Shown piece after piece: positions 52,290 to 59,258 of a stretch of 64,000 bases of DNA; the stretch's first letter is position 1; each line of letters starts with the position of its first letter. Source of the stretch: Chloroflexi bacterium GWB2_49_20 (GTDB lineage: Bacteria; Chloroflexota; Anaerolineae; Anaerolineales; Villigracilaceae). The stretch is taken from the NCBI GenBank assembly GCA_001796335.1, contig MGMF01000017.1:90344-154343 (forward strand), given 5' to 3'. Both the position numbers and the translations under genes were made by a program. Below the pieces are notes generated by a model. That model made no database searches. It was not told where the DNA came from and worked only from the letters and a program-made list of their open reading frames with translations.

Positions 52290-53165
52290 ATGTCTATCGT
52301 ATCTGCAAAAGAGATGTTGATCGAGGCGACCAAGGGAAAATATGCTGTCGGTGCTTTTAACATCACAAGTTTAAATCAAATGGAAGGCGTAATTGAAGCT
52401 GCAGTCGAACGTAAAGCTCCACTCATCATCCAAACATCCGTCAAGCCATCCCAATTCTTGGGACGGGATGTGCTCGTGGCAATCTACCGCACCATTGCCC
52501 AATCTGCACCGATCCCGATCTGCCTGCATCTGGATCACTGCACAGATGTGGATTACTGCAAAAAAGTGGCCGATTCAGGTTACACTAACATCATGATCGA
52601 CGCATCCAAGCAATCCTTTGAAGAGAATATCCGCCAGACAAAAGAGATTGTAGATCATTGCCACAAAATAGTCGGCATCTCTGTGGAAGGTGAGCTGGGA
52701 ACCGTATCCGGCGTGGAAGATCAGGTCAAAGTCGCTGAGAACGAAGCAGCCCTGTGCAGCCCGGACCAGGCCATTGAATTCATCGAAAAAACCGGTGTGG
52801 ATCTGTTTGCACCGGCCATCGGTACTGCTCACGGTGTCTATAAAACCAAGAATCCAAAAGTGGATTTTGAGAGACTCGGAAAAATCTCCAAAATGGTTAA
52901 TGGCAAAAGCGTTAAAGTTCCCATGGTTGTGCATGGTGGCACGGGTTTATCCTCGGAATATGTTGCCAAATTACTGGAAATGGGCGGCGCAAAATTCAAC
53001 GTATCCACCGAGTTGAAGTACACTCTCATTAATTCAACTTATGATTATATTGCGGCTCATCGTGAAGAATATGATCCTGGCAAAGTGGATGTCGCTGCCA
53101 GGGACGCCATTCGCAAAGCAGTCTGGGGCTGGATAGACCTGTTAGGCAGTGCAGGTAAAGCTTAA
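52290..53165 (+). CDS. Class II (zinc) aldolase, FbaA/KbaY/GatY type
   Basis: A 291-residue class II aldolase. The catalytic Asp82 and zinc ligand His83 are in 'CLHLDHCTD'. 'GISVEGELGTVSGVED' carries the Glu ligand region. 'GTAHGVY' and 'VVHGGTGLSSEYV' carry the other two zinc histidines. 'KFNVSTELKYT' is the phosphate-binding end. The family cleaves or forms ketose (bis)phosphates to a triose phosphate plus aldehyde. Fructose-, tagatose- or another phosphate ester would fit, and the island context favours a special substrate. AGGAGG precedes the ATG. A GGGATTTG/CAAATCCC hairpin follows at 53193-53223. Confidence 0.92.
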   Translation: MSIVSAKEMLIEATKGKYAVGAFNITSLNQMEGVIEAAVERKAPLIIQTSVKPSQFLGRDVLVAIYRTIAQSAPIPICLHLDHCTDVDYCKKVADSGYTNIMIDASKQSFEENIRQTKEIVDHCHKIVGISVEGELGTVSGVEDQVKVAENEAALCSPDQAIEFIEKTGVDLFAPAIGTAHGVYKTKNPKVDFERLGKISKMVNGKSVKVPMVVHGGTGLSSEYVAKLLEMGGAKFNVSTELKYTLINSTYDYIAAHREEYDPGKVDVAARDAIRKAVWGWIDLLGSAGKA

Positions 53166-53274
53166 AAGTCAAGTTGGAAATTCTGAATGCGGGGGATTTG
53201 ATGGATTATGACCGCCAAATCCCTCCCTTCAAAAATTAAAAAAATTTATTTTGAACAATTATTAAGGAGATAAA

Positions 53275-54375
53275 ATGAAAAAAGTTGAAGATTATTATGT
53301 GCCGTGGGTCAAAGGTATCCCAATGTATGTTTCAGGACACATTGAGCTGGCCTGGCGCAGACCGGAATTACATCGCATGATGTCCAATGAGAATCCCAAC
53401 CCACCATCCAAGCATGTCATGGCAGCCATTGAAAAGTTTGGCGCCATGGCCAATCGCTACCCCGATCAGGGCTTGGTGGTCCGCTCCAAAATTGCCGAGA
53501 TCAATGGGTTGGATGGTCCTGAGAACGTGATGATCGGGAATGGTTCAAGCGAAGTGTATGACAATATATTTCGTATGTTCCTCGAACCAGGCCAGGAAGT
53601 GATCCAACATACTCCCTGCTTTGGCATTTACAAGCTGCGTGGCACCATTCTGGGCGGCAAGATGGTATCCGTCCCAATGATCTATAAGGATAAATACCTG
53701 CACTTTGACGCCGATTCCATGCTCAAGGCCATCACTGACAAGACCAAGATCGTTGTGGTTGCCAACCCGAACAATCCTTCCGGTAACTTTATGGATAGCA
53801 AGGATATTTTGCGCATAGCTGAAACAGGTATTCCCTTCATCATTGACGAGGCTTATGTTGAGTACGCCGGTTTGACCAAGTCTTATGTCGGTCTTACCAA
53901 AAAATACAAGAACGTGATCATCACCCGCACACTTTCCAAAGCTTACGGGTTGGCGGGGATGCGCTTTGGGTATGCCCTGGCGGATAAAGATGTGATCGCC
54001 CAGATCTCAGGTGCATTGTTGCCCTGGAATGTAGGCACCATACCTATGTGGGCTGCTCTGGCTGCCTTTGAAGATACCGAAGCCCTGGCGGAACGCGTTA
54101 AATTTAATAACAATGCTGTGGATTTCATCACTACTGAACTCAACAAAGTCCCTGGGCTGGTGGTGTTCCCATCCCAATCCAACTACATTTTATTTGATTG
54201 TGGTGAAACCGGTAAAAAGGGTAAGGAAGTTGTCGCCTATGCGGAATCCAAGGGTATTATTTTGCGGCCTGAAACAGAGAAATATGGCAGTGATGGCTGG
54301 TTCCGCATTACCATCGGCACCAAGGAAGAAAACAAGATGGTGGTGGATGTAGTCACAGAATTCCTGACAAAGTAG
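53275..54375 (+). CDS. HisC-like PLP aminotransferase
   Basis: A 366-residue fold-type I aminotransferase similar to histidinol-phosphate aminotransferase. 'MSNENPNPPSKHVMAAIEKFGAMANRYPDQ' is the substrate-end motif, 'VVVANPNNPSGNF' the central one, and 'FIIDEAYVEY' holds the Asp that contacts the PLP ring. The PLP lysine is Lys222 in 'TRTLSKAYGLAGMRFGYA'. HisC homologues also act on other phosphorylated amino alcohols and amino acids (CobD, aromatic enzymes). No other his gene is nearby, so a catabolic role in this operon is more likely than histidine synthesis. AAGGAG precedes the ATG. Confidence 0.9.
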   Translation: MKKVEDYYVPWVKGIPMYVSGHIELAWRRPELHRMMSNENPNPPSKHVMAAIEKFGAMANRYPDQGLVVRSKIAEINGLDGPENVMIGNGSSEVYDNIFRMFLEPGQEVIQHTPCFGIYKLRGTILGGKMVSVPMIYKDKYLHFDADSMLKAITDKTKIVVVANPNNPSGNFMDSKDILRIAETGIPFIIDEAYVEYAGLTKSYVGLTKKYKNVIITRTLSKAYGLAGMRFGYALADKDVIAQISGALLPWNVGTIPMWAALAAFEDTEALAERVKFNNNAVDFITTELNKVPGLVVFPSQSNYILFDCGETGKKGKEVVAYAESKGIILRPETEKYGSDGWFRITIGTKEENKMVVDVVTEFLTK

Positions 54376-54385
54376 GAGAAGTAAG

Positions 54386-54448
54386 AATATCCCGCACCTT
54401 AATTAATTGCATCCAATTTTTAACAATCAAAACTTGCGGGATATTTTT
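54386..54448 (+). terminator. Possible weak terminator after the aminotransferase gene
   Basis: AATATCCCGCA (54386-54396) pairs perfectly with TGCGGGATATT (54435-54445), followed by TTT. The 38-base loop makes it weak. It may reduce expression of the HAD gene downstream. Confidence 0.45.
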
Positions 54449-54489
54449 GGTAACGTGAACCAGGAGTATCTTTACAATAATTCAGGAGA

Positions 54490-54560
54490 AGAAAGGGTGC
54501 GGAAAAGCGAGCTTTGCTCGCTTCCACACCTCACTTTTTTGAAAAGTTACAACCAGGATC
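54490..54560 (+). repeat. Dispersed intergenic repeat, copy F
   Basis: GGGTGCGGAAAAGCGAGC and GCTCGCTTCCACACC form a long imperfect hairpin around TTT (core AGCGAGC 54506-54512 with 54516-54522). Outer arms resemble GGGTGTGR...YCACACC of the other copies. It is in the 232-base gap before the HAD gene. Confidence 0.45.
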
Positions 54561-54607
54561 CATAATGTGTGCATCTGGAAAATAGAATCCTGAACAGGAG
54601 GTATGAA

Positions 54608-55369
54608 ATGGGAAAAATTAAAGCTGTATTTTTTGACCAGGATGGTGTCATCATTGATACCGAAAAAGATGGTCACCGAGTATCTTTTAACATGACATTT
54701 AAAGAGTTTGGTTTCACCGACGAATGGAGCGTGGACTATTATCATGAGTTGCTCCAGATCGCAGGTGGAAAAGAACGCATGAAGCATCACCTGCAAACCA
54801 GGGGCTTCAGCAAACCAGTACCCCCGGAAGAAGTGGACGAACTGGTCAAAGCCATGCATAAGCGCAAAACCGCTCTGTTTGTGGAATTGATCGAATCCGG
54901 AAAACTGCCCCTCCGCCCGGGTATTCACCGCTTCATGCAGGAAGCCATGCAAGCCGGACTGATGGTTGGTGTTTGCACCACGTCCAATGAGCAGGCAGCA
55001 AAAGCCATTACTGAAAAAATTCTCTCGGACATCAAGTTTGATATTGTCCTGGCTGGGGATGTGGTAGAGAAAAAGAAACCAGATCCGGAGATTTATAACC
55101 TGGCACTATCAAAGACAGGTTTGAAACCGGATGAAGTAATGGTGGTGGAAGATTCGAAAAATGGGGTCATCGCCGCCAAGGCAGCCCGTACCAATGTTAT
55201 CGTAACCACCAACTCTTACACTGAAAAGGAAGATGTTGGCAGTGGGGATATTATTGTCACCTGCCTGGGTGATCCAGATGGCGAGAAAGGTCGCCTGACC
55301 AAGGCTGGCGCCAGCCTCAAGTTTGACGGCGTTCTGCACATCAAGGATCTGCTGTCTTACTTCGGTTGA
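54608..55369 (+). CDS. HAD-superfamily hydrolase (subclass IA)
   Basis: A 253-residue HAD hydrolase. Motif I is 'AVFFDQDGVIIDTE' (nucleophile Asp and DxD), motif II is 'VCTTSNEQ' (Ser/Thr), motif III is 'KKKPDPEIY' (Lys) and motif IV is 'VMVVEDSKNGVIAA' (acidic pair). A helical cap lies after motif I. It resembles phosphoglycolate phosphatase, CbbY and beta-phosphoglucomutase. The substrate is likely a phosphorylated pathway intermediate. AGGAGG sits before the ATG at 54608. A GTG at 54569 in the same frame was rejected. It ends the plus-strand operon, with a terminator at 55411. Confidence 0.9.
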   Translation: MGKIKAVFFDQDGVIIDTEKDGHRVSFNMTFKEFGFTDEWSVDYYHELLQIAGGKERMKHHLQTRGFSKPVPPEEVDELVKAMHKRKTALFVELIESGKLPLRPGIHRFMQEAMQAGLMVGVCTTSNEQAAKAITEKILSDIKFDIVLAGDVVEKKKPDPEIYNLALSKTGLKPDEVMVVEDSKNGVIAAKAARTNVIVTTNSYTEKEDVGSGDIIVTCLGDPDGEKGRLTKAGASLKFDGVLHIKDLLSYFG

Positions 55370-55410
55370 TCTTCAGAATAAAATTTTACAAGCAAAAATC
55401 GGTTACTGCT

Positions 55411-55448
55411 ACTACCGGGTTCTCTGTGAGGTGACCCGGTAGTTTATT
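55411..55448 (+). terminator. Terminator at the end of the island's plus-strand operon
   Basis: A perfect 10-bp stem ACTACCGGGT (55411-55420) with ACCCGGTAGT (55434-55443), followed by TTATT. It lies 41 bases after the HAD stop codon. Confidence 0.72.
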
Positions 55449-55576
55449 GAGGTCGTTGGAATTGCCACGTAGGGGTATGTTACAAAATTTCCCAAAGACC
55501 ATAAAAAATCTACTTTCCCCAACAGTGGGAGGTGATAAAATAAAGGCTATCTACCGAACAAGGAGAAAGCAAGGAT

Positions 55577-56293
55577 ATGCCAAGGAATAATCTTTCCAGG
55601 AAGGCCAGCCGTAAGGCGGCCCGTCAAAAACAGAAAAAAACCACGCAAGGGGCCATCCTCCTGGGGGTTGTACTGGTGGCAGTCATCCTGATTTGGGCAA
55701 TCGTTTCAAATTTGCCAGCGGGAGTACCTGCTGCTGGTAATCCAACCGAACCGGCGGTGATCAACACACCAGAACTGGTGGGCACCAAGCAATATTCCAG
55801 TGCACCACCCATGCTGATCGATGTAACCAAACAGTATTTTGCGAATGTAAAAATGGCTAAGGGTGGCGAGTTTGTTATTCAACTCTACCCGGACAAAGCC
55901 CCCATTACGGTGAATAGTTTTGTCTTTCTGGCGCGCCAGGGTTATTTTGATGGTGTCACTTTCCATCGGGTACTGGAAGGTTTTATGGCCCAGGGCGGCG
56001 ATCCTACCGGTACGGGTATGAACGGCCCGGGATATGAGTTTATAAATGAAGACAGCGATCTGAAATTTAACAAAGCTGGAGTGGTTGCCATGGCAAACGC
56101 CGGTAGAGATACCAACGGCAGCCAATTTTTCATCACCTTTGCGCCAGCAGAGAGTCTAAATGGCGACTATACAATCTTTGGACAGGTGATCTCGGGCATG
56201 GATGTGGTCAATTCCATCACCCGCCGGGATCCGAGAACCAACCCCACCTTCAGCGGTGATGCCATTGAGAGTATTACGATCACTGAGAAGTAA
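55577..56293 (+). CDS. Membrane-anchored cyclophilin-type peptidyl-prolyl isomerase
   Basis: A 238-residue protein. A basic N-terminus (RKASRKAARQKQKK) is followed by one membrane anchor (about 24-47, GAILLGVVLVAVILIWAIVSNL), so the catalytic domain is outside the membrane. The cyclophilin domain (about 85-235) has 'GEFVIQLYPDKAPITVNSFVFLARQGYFDGVTFHRVLEGFMAQGGDPTGTG' in pieces, with the catalytic Arg in 'FHRV', and 'TNGSQFFITFAPAESLNGDYTIFGQVISGMDVV'. It speeds proline isomerisation in exported proteins. AAGGAGAAAGCAAGG precedes the ATG. A bidirectional terminator follows. Confidence 0.95.
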   Translation: MPRNNLSRKASRKAARQKQKKTTQGAILLGVVLVAVILIWAIVSNLPAGVPAAGNPTEPAVINTPELVGTKQYSSAPPMLIDVTKQYFANVKMAKGGEFVIQLYPDKAPITVNSFVFLARQGYFDGVTFHRVLEGFMAQGGDPTGTGMNGPGYEFINEDSDLKFNKAGVVAMANAGRDTNGSQFFITFAPAESLNGDYTIFGQVISGMDVVNSITRRDPRTNPTFSGDAIESITITEK

Positions 56294-56297
56294 CCAC

Positions 56298-56330
56298 ACC
56301 CCGAATTTTTTCCAACAGCGTAACTCCCAA
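56298..56330 (+). repeat. Partial copy of the dispersed intergenic repeat (copy G)
   Basis: CACACCCCGAATTTTTTCCA and the following CAACAG-like, GTAACT text match the right end of copy B (5650-5676), suggesting a truncated element after the cyclophilin gene. Confidence 0.35.
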
Positions 56331-56336
56331 AATAAC

Positions 56337-56374
56337 AAAAAGGGATGCTCCCTGCATAAGGAGCATCTCTTTTT
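56337..56374. terminator. Bidirectional terminator between convergent genes
   Basis: GATGCTCC (56344-56351) pairs with GGAGCATC (56360-56367). The stem extends outward with AG/CT pairs, and A and T runs flank it on both sides. It serves the cyclophilin gene (plus) and the GNAT gene (minus). Confidence 0.85.
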
Positions 56375-56391
56375 GTGTTGGAATTGGATGT

Positions 56392-56895
56392 TTATCCCAG
56401 GGGGAAATGCCTGGTAAAGATATACAGATCGTCCCCTATAGCATAGAAATCGCGCAGCCTGCCTTCCAGTTCGTAGCCGCTGCCGAGGTAAAAGTGCCGG
56501 GTGGGTTCAAAGGCAGGTTTGCCGGCTGTTTCAGCGATCAATAGATGACCTCCGCGTGACTGTACCTGGGCTTCAACGTGCTTCAACAGAAATTCTCCAA
56601 TACCCTGGCGGTGATGTCTGCTGTCCACTGCGATCCAATACAGATCAAAGGTACCTTCGGTAAGTGGACGCCTGCCATAACAAGCGAAACCTGCCAGGTT
56701 ACCTGACTTGCTGGCGCCAAGGAAGTGATACCAACTTTCGGAATCTCCACGGGTGGCAAATTCAGTCCACAACTCCTGGATGGTATCCACATCCCCTGCA
56801 TCAAACAGGCTGATGCCGCGCGCTATCTCCAGGATGGTTAAGCCGTCTGTAGTTGTCGGGATAACGAGTTCAAGTTCAGTTGAGGATATTGCCAC
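56392..56895 (-). CDS. GNAT-family N-acetyltransferase
   Basis: A 167-residue GNAT enzyme. Motif A for acetyl-CoA is 'DLYWIAVDSRHHRQGIGEFLLKHVEAQ', with R-x-x-R-Q-G-I-G (about residues 94-101). Motif B is 'FYLGSGYELEGRLRDFY'. It transfers an acetyl group to an unknown amine acceptor. It starts at a GTG inside the end of the ATP-grasp gene (58-base overlap) and so is translationally coupled to it. That suggests the two enzymes act on one molecule, such as a small peptide or amino acid. Confidence 0.85.
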   Translation of the reverse strand: MAISSTELELVIPTTTDGLTILEIARGISLFDAGDVDTIQELWTEFATRGDSESWYHFLGASKSGNLAGFACYGRRPLTEGTFDLYWIAVDSRHHRQGIGEFLLKHVEAQVQSRGGHLLIAETAGKPAFEPTRHFYLGSGYELEGRLRDFYAIGDDLYIFTRHFPLG

Positions 56896-57905
56896 TTTTC
56901 TCTTTCCATGGCGAGCTTGAGGATATGTTCCACCATCCTGGGATACGCATATCCGGCTTGCCGGGCGGCATTGGGGAAACCAGAACCTGGAGCCAGGTCG
57001 GGAATTTCGTTGATGTCAATGATGTATGGGATCTGGTTATTGTAGCGAATGTCCACCCGGCCAAAGTCACGGAGACCCAGGCTTCGGTAAGCCCGAATGG
57101 CTACATCCATCACTCGCCATTTATCCTGTCCATACAGGTTGGCAGGGCAGCGCGCATAAATATTCTGGTAGCAAAAAGAATCAGGCACCCACTTTGAGTC
57201 ATAGCTCAAAATGTGTTCGAGTGGATTGGATATGGACGAGTAATCCATTTCTGTGATGGGCAGCACCTTGACTTTCTTGTTGCCCCACATGGAAACTGAA
57301 AGTTCGCGCCCGGGGATGAATTCTTCAACCAGGGCGGGTTGGTGGTAGGTTGATAGTATGTAATCCACGCGTGAGTTCAGCTCTTTTGGATTGGTAACCA
57401 CCGATTTAATGTCTATCCCAATACTGGCATCATCCCAGGCTGGTTTCACCATGGCTGGGTATTGATGCACATACAATCCACCCGGGTGGGTAAAGATTTG
57501 GTAAGCCGGCGTGGGGATTCCAGAAGTCATAAGACGGGCTTTGGTGCGGCTTTTGTCTATGCAAATTGAATTGGTCCTGGCGGAGGAACCGGTATGATGG
57601 AAACCGAGCTTTTCAATCAGATGGATAACCTTGGTGGCATCCCGGTTGTTACCCCCAAATCCATCGCAGAAATTAAAAACAAAAGCCGTTTGTGGAGAAA
57701 ACGGCCGCAAGGATTCTTTGAGGTCGTCGAGAGAATTTTTTACCACGATGGGGATGGTTTGGTATCCACAAGAATCCAAAGCATCCTTCAAATGCATGGC
57801 AACACTGGCTGTGTCCTGGATGGCGATCAAATCCTTCGGGTCACCACAAGTCACATCCTGCTCGACGTTATGGAGCATAAGTATTAGCGGGTCTTCGTCA
57901 TTCAC
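56838..57905 (-). CDS. D-alanine-D-alanine-ligase-like ATP-grasp enzyme
   Basis: A 355-residue ATP-grasp ligase. The N-terminal domain has 'FNFCDGFGGNNRDATKVIHLIEKLGFHHTGSSART', where a Ddl would have 'LHGxxGEDG'. The central ATP-binding part is 'YPAMVKPAWDDASIGI' and 'ALVEEFIPGRELSVSMWG'. The metal site is 'DFGRVDIR' and 'YIIDINEIPDLAPGSGFPNAARQAGY' (Asn-Glu-x-Pro). Like Ddl it should form an amide between an acyl phosphate and an amino group, but the divergent N-terminal loop suggests a different substrate. The start is a GTG at 57905, ten bases after AGGAGG. The GNAT gene overlaps its end. Confidence 0.85.
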   Translation of the reverse strand: MNDEDPLILMLHNVEQDVTCGDPKDLIAIQDTASVAMHLKDALDSCGYQTIPIVVKNSLDDLKESLRPFSPQTAFVFNFCDGFGGNNRDATKVIHLIEKLGFHHTGSSARTNSICIDKSRTKARLMTSGIPTPAYQIFTHPGGLYVHQYPAMVKPAWDDASIGIDIKSVVTNPKELNSRVDYILSTYHQPALVEEFIPGRELSVSMWGNKKVKVLPITEMDYSSISNPLEHILSYDSKWVPDSFCYQNIYARCPANLYGQDKWRVMDVAIRAYRSLGLRDFGRVDIRYNNQIPYIIDINEIPDLAPGSGFPNAARQAGYAYPRMVEHILKLAMEREKWQYPQLNLNSLSRQLQTA

Positions 57906-58105
57906 TCCTTTCGGACCTCCTTAGTCAATAAAAAAGTGAAACATGTAAATTGATGTTAGTATCTTGATATTACTACAATTTACCAAAAATACAATGTTTT
58001 ATTTCTGTAAGAAATTGCATTTGGGATGATTTATTGGGGTACTTACATCTGTTTGAAGATGGGTAAAACTTAAGTAAAATAGAATCCTCAAATCGTTCTA
58101 TGCAG

Positions 58106-58141
58106 AACAGACCTGACAGGCTTCAAACTGTCAGGTCTGTT
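58106..58141 (-). terminator. Strong hairpin after the lipoprotein gene
   Basis: A perfect 14-bp stem AACAGACCTGACAG (58106-58119) with CTGTCAGGTCTGTT (58128-58141), loop of eight bases. No U run is present on either strand, so it may be a Rho-independent terminator of poor type or a repeat element. It lies 27 bases after the stop at 58169. Confidence 0.5.
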
Positions 58142-58168
58142 AGATTACGGGCATGAAAAATAATAATA

Positions 58169-59092
58169 TTATGGTTTGTAGGTGAATGATTGGACACTGC
58201 AGGTTCCGCCCAAATCATCCAACGGGCATACTTTGACAGTGACTGTGAGGTTGTGCCCGGAGACATCGAATGGAATGGCGTCGCTGCTCAAATTGCCAAC
58301 CTCCTTTGGAGCCAGGTCACCTTGTTCGTAGTGAACATCGCAACCTACCAGGTCCCTGAAAGTATTCTGTGGAATGGCTGCAACGGTTGCGGGAACAGTT
58401 GTGTCATTAAACTCCACGCTGCCGGACTTAAACACGGTCCCGCCGGTGTTTGTGATGGTGACATCCAAATATTTGTTTGGGCTGCATTCACGAATCTTGG
58501 GATTAGTAACAGTAAATGCAGGCATGGGAGTCAGGGTACCGGTCGGGGTTCGTGTAATTGTAGGTGTGGATGTATATCTAATCGTGGGTGTAAAAGCAGG
58601 TGTATAAATGGGCATTCCCACAAAATTGTTCACGGGTGTGGCATAAAAGCCCCATACCCAGCAATAGGATCCAGGCTGGTTGGGGTTTTGAATGAAATAG
58701 TAACTCCTTGAAGGATCCATGGCGTATACCTCTGCCATGGTGCCAACACCCAGCGCACCAACGCGGTCGTAGACCATATCCGGGCCCAGGCGGCAAAGTG
58801 TCTCCATTACAACACTGATCATTGGCTTGCTGGAAGTGGCAGAGGGCAGCGGCGCGGATGTATTTATGGGTGTTTCCGTAAAAAGGGGAGTGGGGGTATC
58901 GCTTGGGATGGATAAAGCAAGCTGGGTCAAAGTCCCAAATACACCAGCCTGGGCTGTCTCAGCCAGGGAAGTGTTAATGGCGGTATCCTGGGTTGGGACA
59001 GGTGTTTCTGTTGCGGGTGCGGGACCACAGGCGCTGATCACAAGCAGGATAAGCGCGATTGTTAGAAATAGAAAGATTTTATTTGCGTTCAT
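58169..59092 (-). CDS. Lipoprotein with SH3-like and Ig-like regions
   Basis: A 307-residue lipoprotein. The signal peptide ends in 'LLVISACG' (lipidated Cys). A Thr/Pro/Ser-rich linker follows, then an SH3b-like segment (about 85-150, 'ETLCRLGPDMVYDRVGALGVGTMAEVYAMDPSRSYYFIQNP' in parts, ending 'CWVWGFYA'). A 'TPTITRTPTGTLTPMP' linker leads to a C-terminal beta-sandwich with 'YLDVTITNTGGTVFKSGSVEF' like CARDB domains. Probably a surface-attached binding protein; ligand unknown. The start was moved from the frame opening at 59362 to the ATG at 59092 behind AAGGAG, which gives a clean lipobox. It lies downstream of rpoC on the same strand. Confidence 0.85.
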   Translation of the reverse strand: MNANKIFLFLTIALILLVISACGPAPATETPVPTQDTAINTSLAETAQAGVFGTLTQLALSIPSDTPTPLFTETPINTSAPLPSATSSKPMISVVMETLCRLGPDMVYDRVGALGVGTMAEVYAMDPSRSYYFIQNPNQPGSYCWVWGFYATPVNNFVGMPIYTPAFTPTIRYTSTPTITRTPTGTLTPMPAFTVTNPKIRECSPNKYLDVTITNTGGTVFKSGSVEFNDTTVPATVAAIPQNTFRDLVGCDVHYEQGDLAPKEVGNLSSDAIPFDVSGHNLTVTVKVCPLDDLGGTCSVQSFTYKP

Positions 59093-59199
59093 GAGATTCT
59101 CCTTGAAGGGGAACTTGTTCCACTTCATAATGTGACAGCTTAATAATACACCAGGAAATTGGATAATGGCAACCCCCAATATGGTTGTCAGATTAAGCA

Positions 59200-59235
59200 A
59201 AGTGAGTAGAGATACCTGGACATCCCTACTCACTT
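59200..59235 (-). terminator. Hairpin after rpoC
   Basis: AAGTGAGTAG (59200-59209) pairs perfectly with CTACTCACTT (59226-59235); inner bases pair partly too. It lies 23 bases after the rpoC stop. No clear U run follows, so termination is likely but not certain. Confidence 0.55.
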
Positions 59236-59258
59236 GATCTAATTTAGAAAGAGGTTCC

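Noticed and set aside
53275..54375. Histidine biosynthesis gene hisC
   Set aside because: No other his genes are nearby and the gene lies in a catabolic-looking operon, so I kept only a HisC-like call.
58190..58711. 173-residue Cys/Gly-rich open frame on the plus strand
   Set aside because: Antisense to the lipoprotein; its apparent Cys repeats come from Thr/Pro codons read backwards.
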